Source of the DNA: JADJPL01 sp964607915
GTDB lineage: Bacteria > Bacteroidota > Bacteroidia > Chitinophagales > Saprospiraceae
NCBI GenBank assembly: GCA_964607915.1
Contig: CAZSMU010000054.1
Span: 1 to 22,267 of the forward strand
DNA: 22,267 bases
Reading direction: 5' to 3'
The translations under genes were made by a program, and so were the position numbers. This document shows, piece by piece, positions 8,385-15,445 of this stretch (its first letter is position 1; each line of letters begins with the position of its first letter). The notes beneath the pieces were generated by a model that worked only from the letters and a program-made list of their open reading frames with translations, had not been told where the DNA came from and did no database searches.

Positions 8385-9245
8385 ATGAAGCGATACTCTT
8401 TTGCTGCTTTTCGCTGCCGCTTGGCCATCCTTTTCCTGTTTTGGGGCATCGCTGCGCGGGCCCAGCTCGTCGGCCCAGCGGAAGGCACGTTGATCATTGC
8501 CGGTGGCGGAAGGCTGCCCGACACGGTGCTGCACGCATTTATACAGGCTGCCGGCGGTATGGATGCGCCTATCGTAGTAATCCCTACAGCAGGAGGTGCG
8601 GCAACCTATACCGAGGATGAGGGGCAACTACTTCGGAAGCTAGGCGCCCGAAACGTCACGGTGAGCCATACGTACGACCGGGCCGTGGCAAACACCGAGG
8701 ATTTTTACCGCCCCATCCGCAAGGCACGAGGTATTTGGTTCAGCGGAGGAAGACAGTGGCGCTTGGTAGATGCGTACGCCGGCACGGGCGCGGAGGAAGC
8801 GTTCCACGAGGTGCTGCGCAACGGAGGTGTCATCGGGGGTACTTCAGCAGGGGCGACCATCCAGGGCGATTACCTCGTGCGCGGAGATACCCGAAACAAT
8901 ACCATCCTCATGGGCGATCACGAAAAAGGATTTGCGTTCCTGAAAAACGTGGCCATTGACCAGCATGTACTGGTGCGAAATCGTCCTTTCGACCTCTTTG
9001 AGGTACTGGAAGCCCATCCCGGATACCTCGGTATCGGACTGGACGAAGGGACTGCCATCCGGGTACAAAAAGATACCTTTGACGTGATAGGCCGCAGCTA
9101 TGTACTCATGTACGACGGTGCCCTTTGGTCGCGGGAAGGAAACGAGACTACAAAGCTCCCTTTGGGCAGCCGGGCCTTCTATTTTCTGAAGGAAGGCGAC
9201 CGGTATTCCCTGTCGACACGCCAGGTGCTGCTGTCCCGGCCTTGA
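8385..9245 (+). CDS. Secreted cyanophycinase-like peptidase, family S51
   Basis: This encodes 286 residues from the ATG at 8385, chosen because it begins a Sec signal peptide (cleavage near IAARAQ, residue 27); upstream in-frame starts only add unrelated sequence. Family S51 serine peptidases include cyanophycinase and dipeptidase E. Visible motifs are LIIAGGGRLPD (36-46), IWFSGGRQWRL (117-127), the nucleophile elbow GGTSAGA with Ser154, and AIDQHVLVRNRPF (190-202) with His194 in the place of the family's catalytic histidine. IGLDEGTAI near the C-terminus is also typical of cyanophycinases. Cyanophycin is an Asp-Arg polymer; a secreted enzyme would scavenge it or a related peptide from outside the cell. 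Actual substrate is unknown, and no cyanophycin synthetase gene is nearby. A methyltransferase follows after 137 bp. Confidence 0.88.
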   Translation: MKRYSFAAFRCRLAILFLFWGIAARAQLVGPAEGTLIIAGGGRLPDTVLHAFIQAAGGMDAPIVVIPTAGGAATYTEDEGQLLRKLGARNVTVSHTYDRAVANTEDFYRPIRKARGIWFSGGRQWRLVDAYAGTGAEEAFHEVLRNGGVIGGTSAGATIQGDYLVRGDTRNNTILMGDHEKGFAFLKNVAIDQHVLVRNRPFDLFEVLEAHPGYLGIGLDEGTAIRVQKDTFDVIGRSYVLMYDGALWSREGNETTKLPLGSRAFYFLKEGDRYSLSTRQVLLSRP

Positions 9246-9284
9246 AAAATCCAAGTGCCCAACCGAAATCTCAAATGGAATGGT

Positions 9285-9292
9285 TACTTTTG
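9285..9292 (+). promoter_or_regulatory. Possible -7 element before the methyltransferase
   Basis: TACTTTTG is an exact match to the Bacteroidota -7 consensus TANNTTTG, 90 nt upstream of the ATG at 9383. There is no TTG at a usual -33 distance. The implied leader contains GCGACAAGTCT (9300-9310), the reverse complement of the repeat-family tag. Confidence 0.25.
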
Positions 9293-9382
9293 GTGAAAAG
9301 CGACAAGTCTCAACTTCAGGTTCAAGTACTTTACGCCCTTCGCAAAAACCTTTGTGCGTACAAATAAAATCAAACCGCAAGC

Positions 9383-10312
9383 ATGAAGAAATGGGTGCTT
9401 AAAGCCATCGTCCAAAAAACGATCTCCTACCTGCCCTGGAGCAAGCAAATCAATTATTTCTTTCAGAAGTACGTCACCAAAGGGGTGTACCTGAACGATA
9501 CCTATTTCGGCGATCGGCTGGGCCATGCGCGCGCGCACCTCGACGCCTACCAGCGGCACACACGGGACGCAGGCCTGCCAGACACCTGCCTCGAAATCGG
9601 CACCGGCTGGTACCCCGTAGTACCCATCAGCTTTTTCCTCGCCGGGGCTAACCGCATCTACTCGGTGGATATTTCGTTCCTCACCTCTAAAGAGCGGATC
9701 TATACGACCCTTCAAAAATTTTTGGAGTGGAAAAAAAAAGGCGACCTGGACCGATACCTCGCCCCCGACCCGGACAGGTGGGAGCAATTGGAGTCGGTCG
9801 TACAGCATTTCTCTGATTGGACACTGGACCAGATCCTGGAAAAACTACACATACACTACTTGATAACCGATGCCCGCAAGCTCCCCCTCCCGGAGGGCTC
9901 TGTCGATCTGATCAACTCAAACAATACCTTTGAGCATATCTATCCGGATATCCTGGCTCCCATCCTGGCGGAATTTAAGCGCCTGGCGAAGAAAAACGGA
10001 GGCATACAGTCGCATTTCATTGATATGTCCGACCATTTTGCCCATTTTGATACCTCGATTACCCTGTACAACTTCCTCCGCTTTTCAGAGGCGCAGTGGC
10101 GGTGGATAGACAACCGCATACAGCCACAAAACCGACTCCGCATAGACGACTACCGCCGGATGTACGAGCGACTGGGCCTGCCCATCACCGAAGAAAGCCA
10201 TCGGCCCGGCGATATGGAAGCCCTGCAAAAGGTACGCATAGCCCCGCTGTTTGCCCACAAACCCCCGGAGGTGCTGGGGGCCAGCCATTGCCATTTTATA
10301 TCGAAAATGTAA
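9383..10312 (+). CDS. SAM-dependent methyltransferase, class I
   Basis: This encodes 309 residues with no signal peptide or membrane segment. Motif I of class I methyltransferases is LEIGTGWYP (70-78), the acidic residue binding the SAM ribose is Asp96 in SVDIS, and the post-II/III region is NSNNTFEHIYPDILAPILAE followed by FKRLAKKNG, typical of the methyltransferase-11 fold with a predicted loop for the acceptor. The substrate cannot be read from the sequence; relatives of this type are often beside glycan or lipid genes. It ends 30 bp before the GH20 gene, with no terminator visible, so the two are probably co-transcribed. A candidate -7 element lies at 9285. The alternative reading as a FkbM-type or sugar methyltransferase is not supported by a specific motif. 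Confidence 0.85.
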   Translation: MKKWVLKAIVQKTISYLPWSKQINYFFQKYVTKGVYLNDTYFGDRLGHARAHLDAYQRHTRDAGLPDTCLEIGTGWYPVVPISFFLAGANRIYSVDISFLTSKERIYTTLQKFLEWKKKGDLDRYLAPDPDRWEQLESVVQHFSDWTLDQILEKLHIHYLITDARKLPLPEGSVDLINSNNTFEHIYPDILAPILAEFKRLAKKNGGIQSHFIDMSDHFAHFDTSITLYNFLRFSEAQWRWIDNRIQPQNRLRIDDYRRMYERLGLPITEESHRPGDMEALQKVRIAPLFAHKPPEVLGASHCHFISKM

Positions 10313-10342
10313 ACGCTCCCTTTCACCCTCATTCACCCTGCC

Positions 10343-12934
10343 ATGAAAACATCCCGTCTTGCAAGCCTCCTCTTCATCGGTGCAGCTCTGTGTGGCTGTG
10401 CTTCAAAAAAAACCGACGACGGGGCAGCTCTCGAGCAGCTCTCGATTGTCTGGACCCTGCTGGGCAACACGGCCCAAGGCGAATGTGCCGCCGAGTTTGC
10501 ATTCGTCAACCACGGGAAGTCGGCTATCCGATACGGCGACTGGGCCTTGTATTTCAACCAAAACACGCTGCGCATGGCAGCCCCTCTGCCCGATTCCTCC
10601 AAGGGCCGGGTCGAGCATGTCAATGGCGACCTCTACCGCTTTTTGCCCGGGGAGGAGTTTCTCGCCGCTCCCGGCGACACGCTGCGCATCCGCTACCGCT
10701 ACGAGGGCATGCTCATCAAGGAACGCGACGCGCCCGCCGGGGCCTATTTCGTCCTGCAAAAGGGGGGCAAAGAAGCTATTTTTTTACCTAAATCTTTTAA
10801 AAACAACCCGTTCAGCGACCTGATGGCGCTGGCGCCCGATCCCGCCCTGCTCGCTACCATCCCGACCGCTGCCAGTGAGTATGCCCGCAACCTCGCCGTC
10901 CCGGTACTGCCGCCGGCACAGGTGGGGAAAATTATCCCCACGCCGTTTCGCTATACCGAAGGCAAGGGGAGTATCGCCTTAAGCAGCCAGACCACCGTCA
11001 CCTACGCTAAAGGACTGGAAAGCGAGGCCCAATACCTCGTGGAGTCGCTAAAAAAATGGTTTGACCTCTCCCTGAAAATCGCACCGGGCGCAAAAGCCGC
11101 TCCCGACGTTATCGCGCTGCGTATGGCGCCAACCACTGCCAACGGTGTGTCCGCTGAGGCGTACCAGCTCCTGGCCTCCCCTGAAACGGGCGTCCAGATC
11201 AGCGCTACCGATGCAGCGGGCGTTTTCTACGGCATACAAAGCCTGCTGTCGCTCCTCTGGGCCGACACCCCCGAGCGGAAAGCGGTGCCCACCCTCCGCG
11301 CCGTGGAGGTACTGGACGCACCGCGCTTCGCCTACCGCGGCTTCTTGCTCGACGTATCGCGCAACTTCCAGAAAAAAGAAGACGTACTTCGGCTCATAGA
11401 CTTGCTGGCCCTTTACAAAATCAATAAACTAAACCTCCGCATCACCGAAGATGAAGGCTGGCGCATCGAAATTCAAGGGCTGCCCGAATTGACGCGGGTG
11501 GGCGGCAGGAGAGGCCATACCAGCGACTCCAAGGACCACCTCGCCCCCTCCTTCGGCTCCGGCCCCTGGCCCGATTCGGAGCAAAACTACGGGACGGGAT
11601 ACTACACCCGCGACGATTTCAAGGAAATCCTCCGCTACGCGGCCCGGCGGCACGTCCAGGTCATCCCGGAAGTGTGCTTCCCAAGCCACGCCCGGGCAGC
11701 GATAAAGGCCATGGAAGCGCGCTACGACGACTACATGGCCAAAAATCAGCCTCAAAAAGCCGAAGAGTTCCGCTTGATTGACCCCGATGACCAATCTGTC
11801 TATCTCTCGGCCCAGTTGTACAAAGACAATATCGCCTGCGTGGCCCGCCCCTCGGTCTATCATTTTTACGAAACCGTGGTGAAGGATTTTATCCAAATGT
11901 ACAAAGAAGCCGGCCTGCAAATGACCGTTTTCAACACGGGTGGCGACGAGGTCCCTGCTGGCGCCTGGGCAAATTCACCGCTTTGCACCCGGCTGCTGGA
12001 AACCCGCCCCGACATCAAAGACCCGCGCCAGTTGCAGGGGTATTTCTTTGAAAAAACCTTGCAGATACTGGAAAAATACAACCTGCAAGTCAGCGGCTGG
12101 GAGGAAATCGTACTCAACAAAGATCAAAAAGGCCGGATAGGGATAAACCCAGCTTTCGTAGGGAAAAACGTCCTCCCCCTGGTCTGGGACAATACCGGCG
12201 ACAACATTGACCTGGGATATCGCATCGCCAATGCCGGCTATCCCGTGGTGTTGTGCAACGTGACCAACCTCTATTTCGACCTGGCCTACAACACCGACCC
12301 CACCGAGCCGGGCTTGTACTGGGGAGGCTTCCAGGATGCCATAGACCCCTACGTCATGGCCCCGTACGATGTGTATAAAACCGCTCATTTCGACGCCTTC
12401 GGCAATCTGCCAGACAGCGAAAGCCCCTACCCCGGAAAGCAGCGCCTACAACCCGAAAACCGCGGGCGCATCGCCGGGCTACAGGCACAGCTCTGGTCAG
12501 AGACCATCAAGGGCGGGGCTATGATGGAGTACTACGTCGTGCCTAAACTTTTTGCCTTCGCGGAAAAAGCCTGGGCCTCTGCCCCCGCCTGGGAGGGCGA
12601 GCCGGATATCGCCCGGCGCAACGCCGCCATCCGCCGAGGTTGGGGCGAACTGGCCAACCGCATCGGGCAACGCGAGTTCCCCCGTCTCGACTGGTTCTTC
12701 GGCAGCTATTCATACCGCATTGCCCCGCCGGGCGCCGTCCTGGAAAACGGGTTGCTCAAAGCAAATACGGCCTTCCCCGGGCTGAGCATCCGCTACACGA
12801 CCGATGGCTCGGAGCCACAACCCAACTCCCCGGCCTACCACACCCCCGTCCGGGTCTCCGGTACCGTCAAAGTACGCGCGTTTAACCCACTTGGACGTGG
12901 AAGCAAAGTGTTCACCCTGGAAGAGAGCCAATAA
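10343..12934 (+). CDS. Lipoprotein beta-N-acetylhexosaminidase, family GH20
   Basis: This encodes 863 residues. The signal peptide ends in a lipobox ALCGC (Cys19), so the enzyme is a lipoprotein. Domains in order: chitobiase-like N-terminal carbohydrate-binding domain (about 30-160), GH20 N-terminal alpha/beta domain (about 195-325), catalytic barrel (about 328-760), and a C-terminal chitobiase domain (IRYTTDGSEP region, about 785-860). The catalytic pair is GGDEVPAGAW with Asp535-Glu536; the Asp assists the substrate N-acetyl group and the Glu is the general acid. The family removes terminal GlcNAc/GalNAc from chito-oligosaccharides or glycans. Unusual positions are NLRITEDEGWR (364-374), where relatives usually have a His and Asp-Asp, and PEVCFPSH (442-449), where Asp is usual instead of Cys. 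It precedes a SIS-domain gene, with a perfect hairpin between them. Confidence 0.92.
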   Translation: MKTSRLASLLFIGAALCGCASKKTDDGAALEQLSIVWTLLGNTAQGECAAEFAFVNHGKSAIRYGDWALYFNQNTLRMAAPLPDSSKGRVEHVNGDLYRFLPGEEFLAAPGDTLRIRYRYEGMLIKERDAPAGAYFVLQKGGKEAIFLPKSFKNNPFSDLMALAPDPALLATIPTAASEYARNLAVPVLPPAQVGKIIPTPFRYTEGKGSIALSSQTTVTYAKGLESEAQYLVESLKKWFDLSLKIAPGAKAAPDVIALRMAPTTANGVSAEAYQLLASPETGVQISATDAAGVFYGIQSLLSLLWADTPERKAVPTLRAVEVLDAPRFAYRGFLLDVSRNFQKKEDVLRLIDLLALYKINKLNLRITEDEGWRIEIQGLPELTRVGGRRGHTSDSKDHLAPSFGSGPWPDSEQNYGTGYYTRDDFKEILRYAARRHVQVIPEVCFPSHARAAIKAMEARYDDYMAKNQPQKAEEFRLIDPDDQSVYLSAQLYKDNIACVARPSVYHFYETVVKDFIQMYKEAGLQMTVFNTGGDEVPAGAWANSPLCTRLLETRPDIKDPRQLQGYFFEKTLQILEKYNLQVSGWEEIVLNKDQKGRIGINPAFVGKNVLPLVWDNTGDNIDLGYRIANAGYPVVLCNVTNLYFDLAYNTDPTEPGLYWGGFQDAIDPYVMAPYDVYKTAHFDAFGNLPDSESPYPGKQRLQPENRGRIAGLQAQLWSETIKGGAMMEYYVVPKLFAFAEKAWASAPAWEGEPDIARRNAAIRRGWGELANRIGQREFPRLDWFFGSYSYRIAPPGAVLENGLLKANTAFPGLSIRYTTDGSEPQPNSPAYHTPVRVSGTVKVRAFNPLGRGSKVFTLEESQ

Positions 12935-12937
12935 GAT

Positions 12938-12971
12938 GCGAGGGGTCCAAAAGGGTTCTTTTGGACCCCTC
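12938..12971 (+). terminator. Perfect 14-bp hairpin between GH20 and SIS genes (repeat-related)
   Basis: Arms are 12940-12953 (GAGGGGTCCAAAAG) and 12958-12971, with a GGTT loop. The core GAGGGGTC-AAAAGG is the same as in repeat copies A and B. No T-run follows the stem, so it may cause partial termination or protect the upstream mRNA end and lower SIS expression relative to GH20. It is 3 bp past the GH20 stop codon. Confidence 0.6.
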
Positions 12972-13011
12972 ACATCCAATCCCATGAGGTGTTTTTCAAA
13001 TCTGATCATGT

Positions 13012-13749
13012 ATGACCAAAGCACAGCAGTACATCTCCAACCTGCAGGACCTGATCAGCCGCGTGCTGGAAACGCAGATGGAGCACATAGAAGCCGCCGG
13101 GAACATCATCGCTGAAACCCTTCTGCACCAAGGGTTTGTCTATACGTTCGGGACAGGCCATTCGCACATGATGGCCGAAGAGTTGTTCTACCGGGCGGGA
13201 GGACTGGCCAGAGTATACCCCATCCTCGAAGATGCCCTCATGCTGCACAACGGGGCGGTAAAAAGTACTGGCATGGAACGCCTCGAAGGCTATGCCGAGT
13301 TGATTTTGAACCGCTACCCCTGCCAGGCGGGCGATTGCCTCATCATCGCCTCCAACTCCGGGCGCAACGCCGTCATCGTGGAGATGGCAGCTGCGGCACG
13401 CGAGCGGGGCCTGAAAGTCATTGCCCTGACCAACCTGACCCACTCCCGGGCGCAGGAATCCCGCCATACATCGGGCAAAAAGCTCTATCAAATCGCCGAT
13501 GTGGTACTCGACAACCAGGGCTGTCTGGGCGATGCCTCAATCTACTTCCCCGAAATCAATCGGCACGTAGGCGCCACATCTACCTCCCTGGGCGCCCTGC
13601 TGCTGCAGGCCGCTGTGGTAGCCGCCGTCGAAAACCTCGTGGGGCGCAATGTTTTCCCCGACGTCTTTTCCTCCAGCAACCTCGACGAGGGCGACGACAT
13701 AAACGACAGGGTCCTGGCCGTCTATCAGTCTGTGGTGAAACCGCTTTGA
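13012..13749 (+). CDS. SIS-domain phosphosugar-binding protein (UPF0309-like)
   Basis: This encodes 245 residues and is cytoplasmic. It has a SIS (sugar isomerase) fold of the UPF0309 type: a helical N-terminus (QQYISNLQDLISRVLETQ), the first phosphosugar motif FGTGHSHMMAEELFYRAGG (46-64), the serine-rich phosphate-binding loop IIASNSGRNAV (111-121), and ATSTSLGALLLQAAVVAAVE. SIS proteins isomerise or bind sugar phosphates, commonly amino-sugar phosphates. Its position 77 bp after the GH20 gene on the same strand suggests it handles a phosphorylated product of hexosamine breakdown, but the exact reaction is unknown. The ATG at 13012 begins MTKAQQYI. The gene is convergent with susD; a strong hairpin lies in the 159-bp gap. 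Confidence 0.88.
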   Translation: MTKAQQYISNLQDLISRVLETQMEHIEAAGNIIAETLLHQGFVYTFGTGHSHMMAEELFYRAGGLARVYPILEDALMLHNGAVKSTGMERLEGYAELILNRYPCQAGDCLIIASNSGRNAVIVEMAAAARERGLKVIALTNLTHSRAQESRHTSGKKLYQIADVVLDNQGCLGDASIYFPEINRHVGATSTSLGALLLQAAVVAAVENLVGRNVFPDVFSSSNLDEGDDINDRVLAVYQSVVKPL

Positions 13750-13864
13750 TGATAGGCAGCGCACTGAGCCCTGCCCCGTCCTGCTAATGGCGCAGGAATC
13801 CTGTGGAGCCTATATGCCGGATATTTCTCGAGTAAAAATCCAATACAGCGCAACAAATCAAAAT

Positions 13865-13912
13865 GCGAAGGGCCCGGCAGGAGATCTGCCGGGCCCTTCG
13901 CAACAAGTCTAA
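13865..13912 (-). terminator. Strong intrinsic terminator after susD (repeat-tagged)
   Basis: Two perfect 16-bp arms (13865-13880 and 13886-13901) flank a 5-nt loop. On the minus strand the stem is followed by ATTTTGATTTG, a U-rich tail, so it should end susC-susD transcription. The stem is preceded by TTAGACTTGTTGCG, the same tag that opens repeat copy A, and the susD stop codon TAG is part of this tag. It may also stop the convergent SIS transcript. Confidence 0.8.
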
Positions 13913-15423
13913 TCTCTTGTATCCCACCAGAGAGGGGTTTTCAGGCGGAAAGCGGGGGAGTTGTCCCCTACGTTGGCACTATTGCGGACTTCCTCGTTCC
14001 CCTCCATAATCATACCGCGAATCCATTCCCCTTCGGCGAAGAGCGGGTTGAGGTTTATAGGACGATTGAGAGAAGGGCCGTAGATATCCTTGCTGTAGTC
14101 CATCCGGCGCATATCTACCCAGGTTTCAGGGTTGAATACCAAGGCGATATACTTTTGCCGCATGATGTGGCTCAGACCGGTAGTAAGGTTGTCGAAATGT
14201 TGCTGTACGCCATTGCTCACCAGGCCACTCCAAAAGGCATCGATTTGACTGGAAGCGACGCCCAGCCGGCGCATGTGTGCGCGAACCCCCTCCTGATAAG
14301 CAGCCAGGGCGGCCGTCTTGTTGCCGGAACGCAGATGTGCTTCCGCCTCGATAAATTTGACCTCTGCATAGGTAATGAAGGGGTAAGGGGAGGTAGGACG
14401 GGCATAAAAGCCTCCCGTTACCCTGCCGTAGTTGTTGCCATTGGCAGCTACCCCTCCGGGCACCCCTTGGCCTGGGATTAGCCCGCGGAACTGCCCGTCG
14501 GAGGGAGCCGGATTCATGATGATTCCGATGCGGGGGTCGCGCAGGGTGGCATTGGTCACCGGTGTAGTAGAAAGCAGATTGACAAAAAACTGAGTATAGG
14601 AGAAGTAGCGGGGCGCCGTAGCGCTCGTAAACCCTCCATACCCCTTGACGCTCCAGGGATTGGCATCTGTGGCAGAGCCGTTGTCGAGATAGGGGTATTC
14701 GGCATCCATCCCATCCGCATTGAAGGCATTAGCGCAGGCCTCCAGGACCGCCTGGGCGCTATAGCTCTTCTTTTTGGTCAAGTGGTTCAGGTAGCGGGCT
14801 TTGAGGGCGTAGGCGAAACGGCGCCACTTGTTGATATCGCCCTGGTACATGATATCCCCTTTATCCAGGTTCAGATTTTTCTTGTTGTTCGGATCGTTGA
14901 AAAGAACGATCGCCTCGTCCAACTTTTCGATAATCTGTTTGTACACATCTTCCTGCTTGTCGAAGGCAGGCGAGAGGCGTGCGGTAGTGACCCCGTCGTA
15001 GGCCTCCCGGACGGGGATGCTTCCGTACTGGTCAGTGAGCATGCCAAAATTCAATGCCTCCAGCGTACGGCCTGCGCCTGCGAAATGGGGGGAACCCTCG
15101 GCTTTTCCCTGTACTACCATGTCCACACAGTTGGGGATTGCCCAGGTATAGGCATTTTGCCAAAAAAAGTTGCTGGCGGTGAAGCGCCAGGTTTCGGCCG
15201 CATTGGTAGCTGTAGGAGCTGAGGCATACTGGCATACAGCAGCGATTTCCCGCGCCGCACGCCACATAGACGCTCCGTTGGACATGGTGATGGCACCGAC
15301 AAGGCGGCTTTCCAGGGGGATGGCCTGTGGGTTGTTAGGGTCGGCGTTTACATCCAGGAAATCCTGGCAGGCACTGCCCAAAAAGGCCAGTGCGAAAAAG
15401 ACAATATAGAGTGAATATTTCAT
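13909..15423 (-). CDS. SusD/RagB-family nutrient-binding lipoprotein
   Basis: This encodes 504 residues from the ATG at 15423 (MKYSLYIVFFALAFLGSAC). The lipobox cysteine is Cys19, so it is a surface lipoprotein that caps the SusC channel and captures substrate. CQDFLDVNADPNNPQAIPLE at 19-38 is characteristic of SusD-like proteins of the second type, and the C-terminal third has the usual AEVKFIEAEAHLRSGNKTAA repeat region (helical, TPR-like) and NPETWVDMRRMDY. Family length is normal. It starts 22 bp after the susC stop, the classical pair. The ligand cannot be read from sequence; GH20 and SIS genes nearby on the opposite strand suggest amino-sugar glycans, as inference only. A strong terminator follows. 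Confidence 0.93.
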   Translation of the reverse strand: MKYSLYIVFFALAFLGSACQDFLDVNADPNNPQAIPLESRLVGAITMSNGASMWRAAREIAAVCQYASAPTATNAAETWRFTASNFFWQNAYTWAIPNCVDMVVQGKAEGSPHFAGAGRTLEALNFGMLTDQYGSIPVREAYDGVTTARLSPAFDKQEDVYKQIIEKLDEAIVLFNDPNNKKNLNLDKGDIMYQGDINKWRRFAYALKARYLNHLTKKKSYSAQAVLEACANAFNADGMDAEYPYLDNGSATDANPWSVKGYGGFTSATAPRYFSYTQFFVNLLSTTPVTNATLRDPRIGIIMNPAPSDGQFRGLIPGQGVPGGVAANGNNYGRVTGGFYARPTSPYPFITYAEVKFIEAEAHLRSGNKTAALAAYQEGVRAHMRRLGVASSQIDAFWSGLVSNGVQQHFDNLTTGLSHIMRQKYIALVFNPETWVDMRRMDYSKDIYGPSLNRPINLNPLFAEGEWIRGMIMEGNEEVRNSANVGDNSPAFRLKTPLWWDTRD

Positions 15424-15445
15424 ATTCGCGTTATTTTGATTTGAA

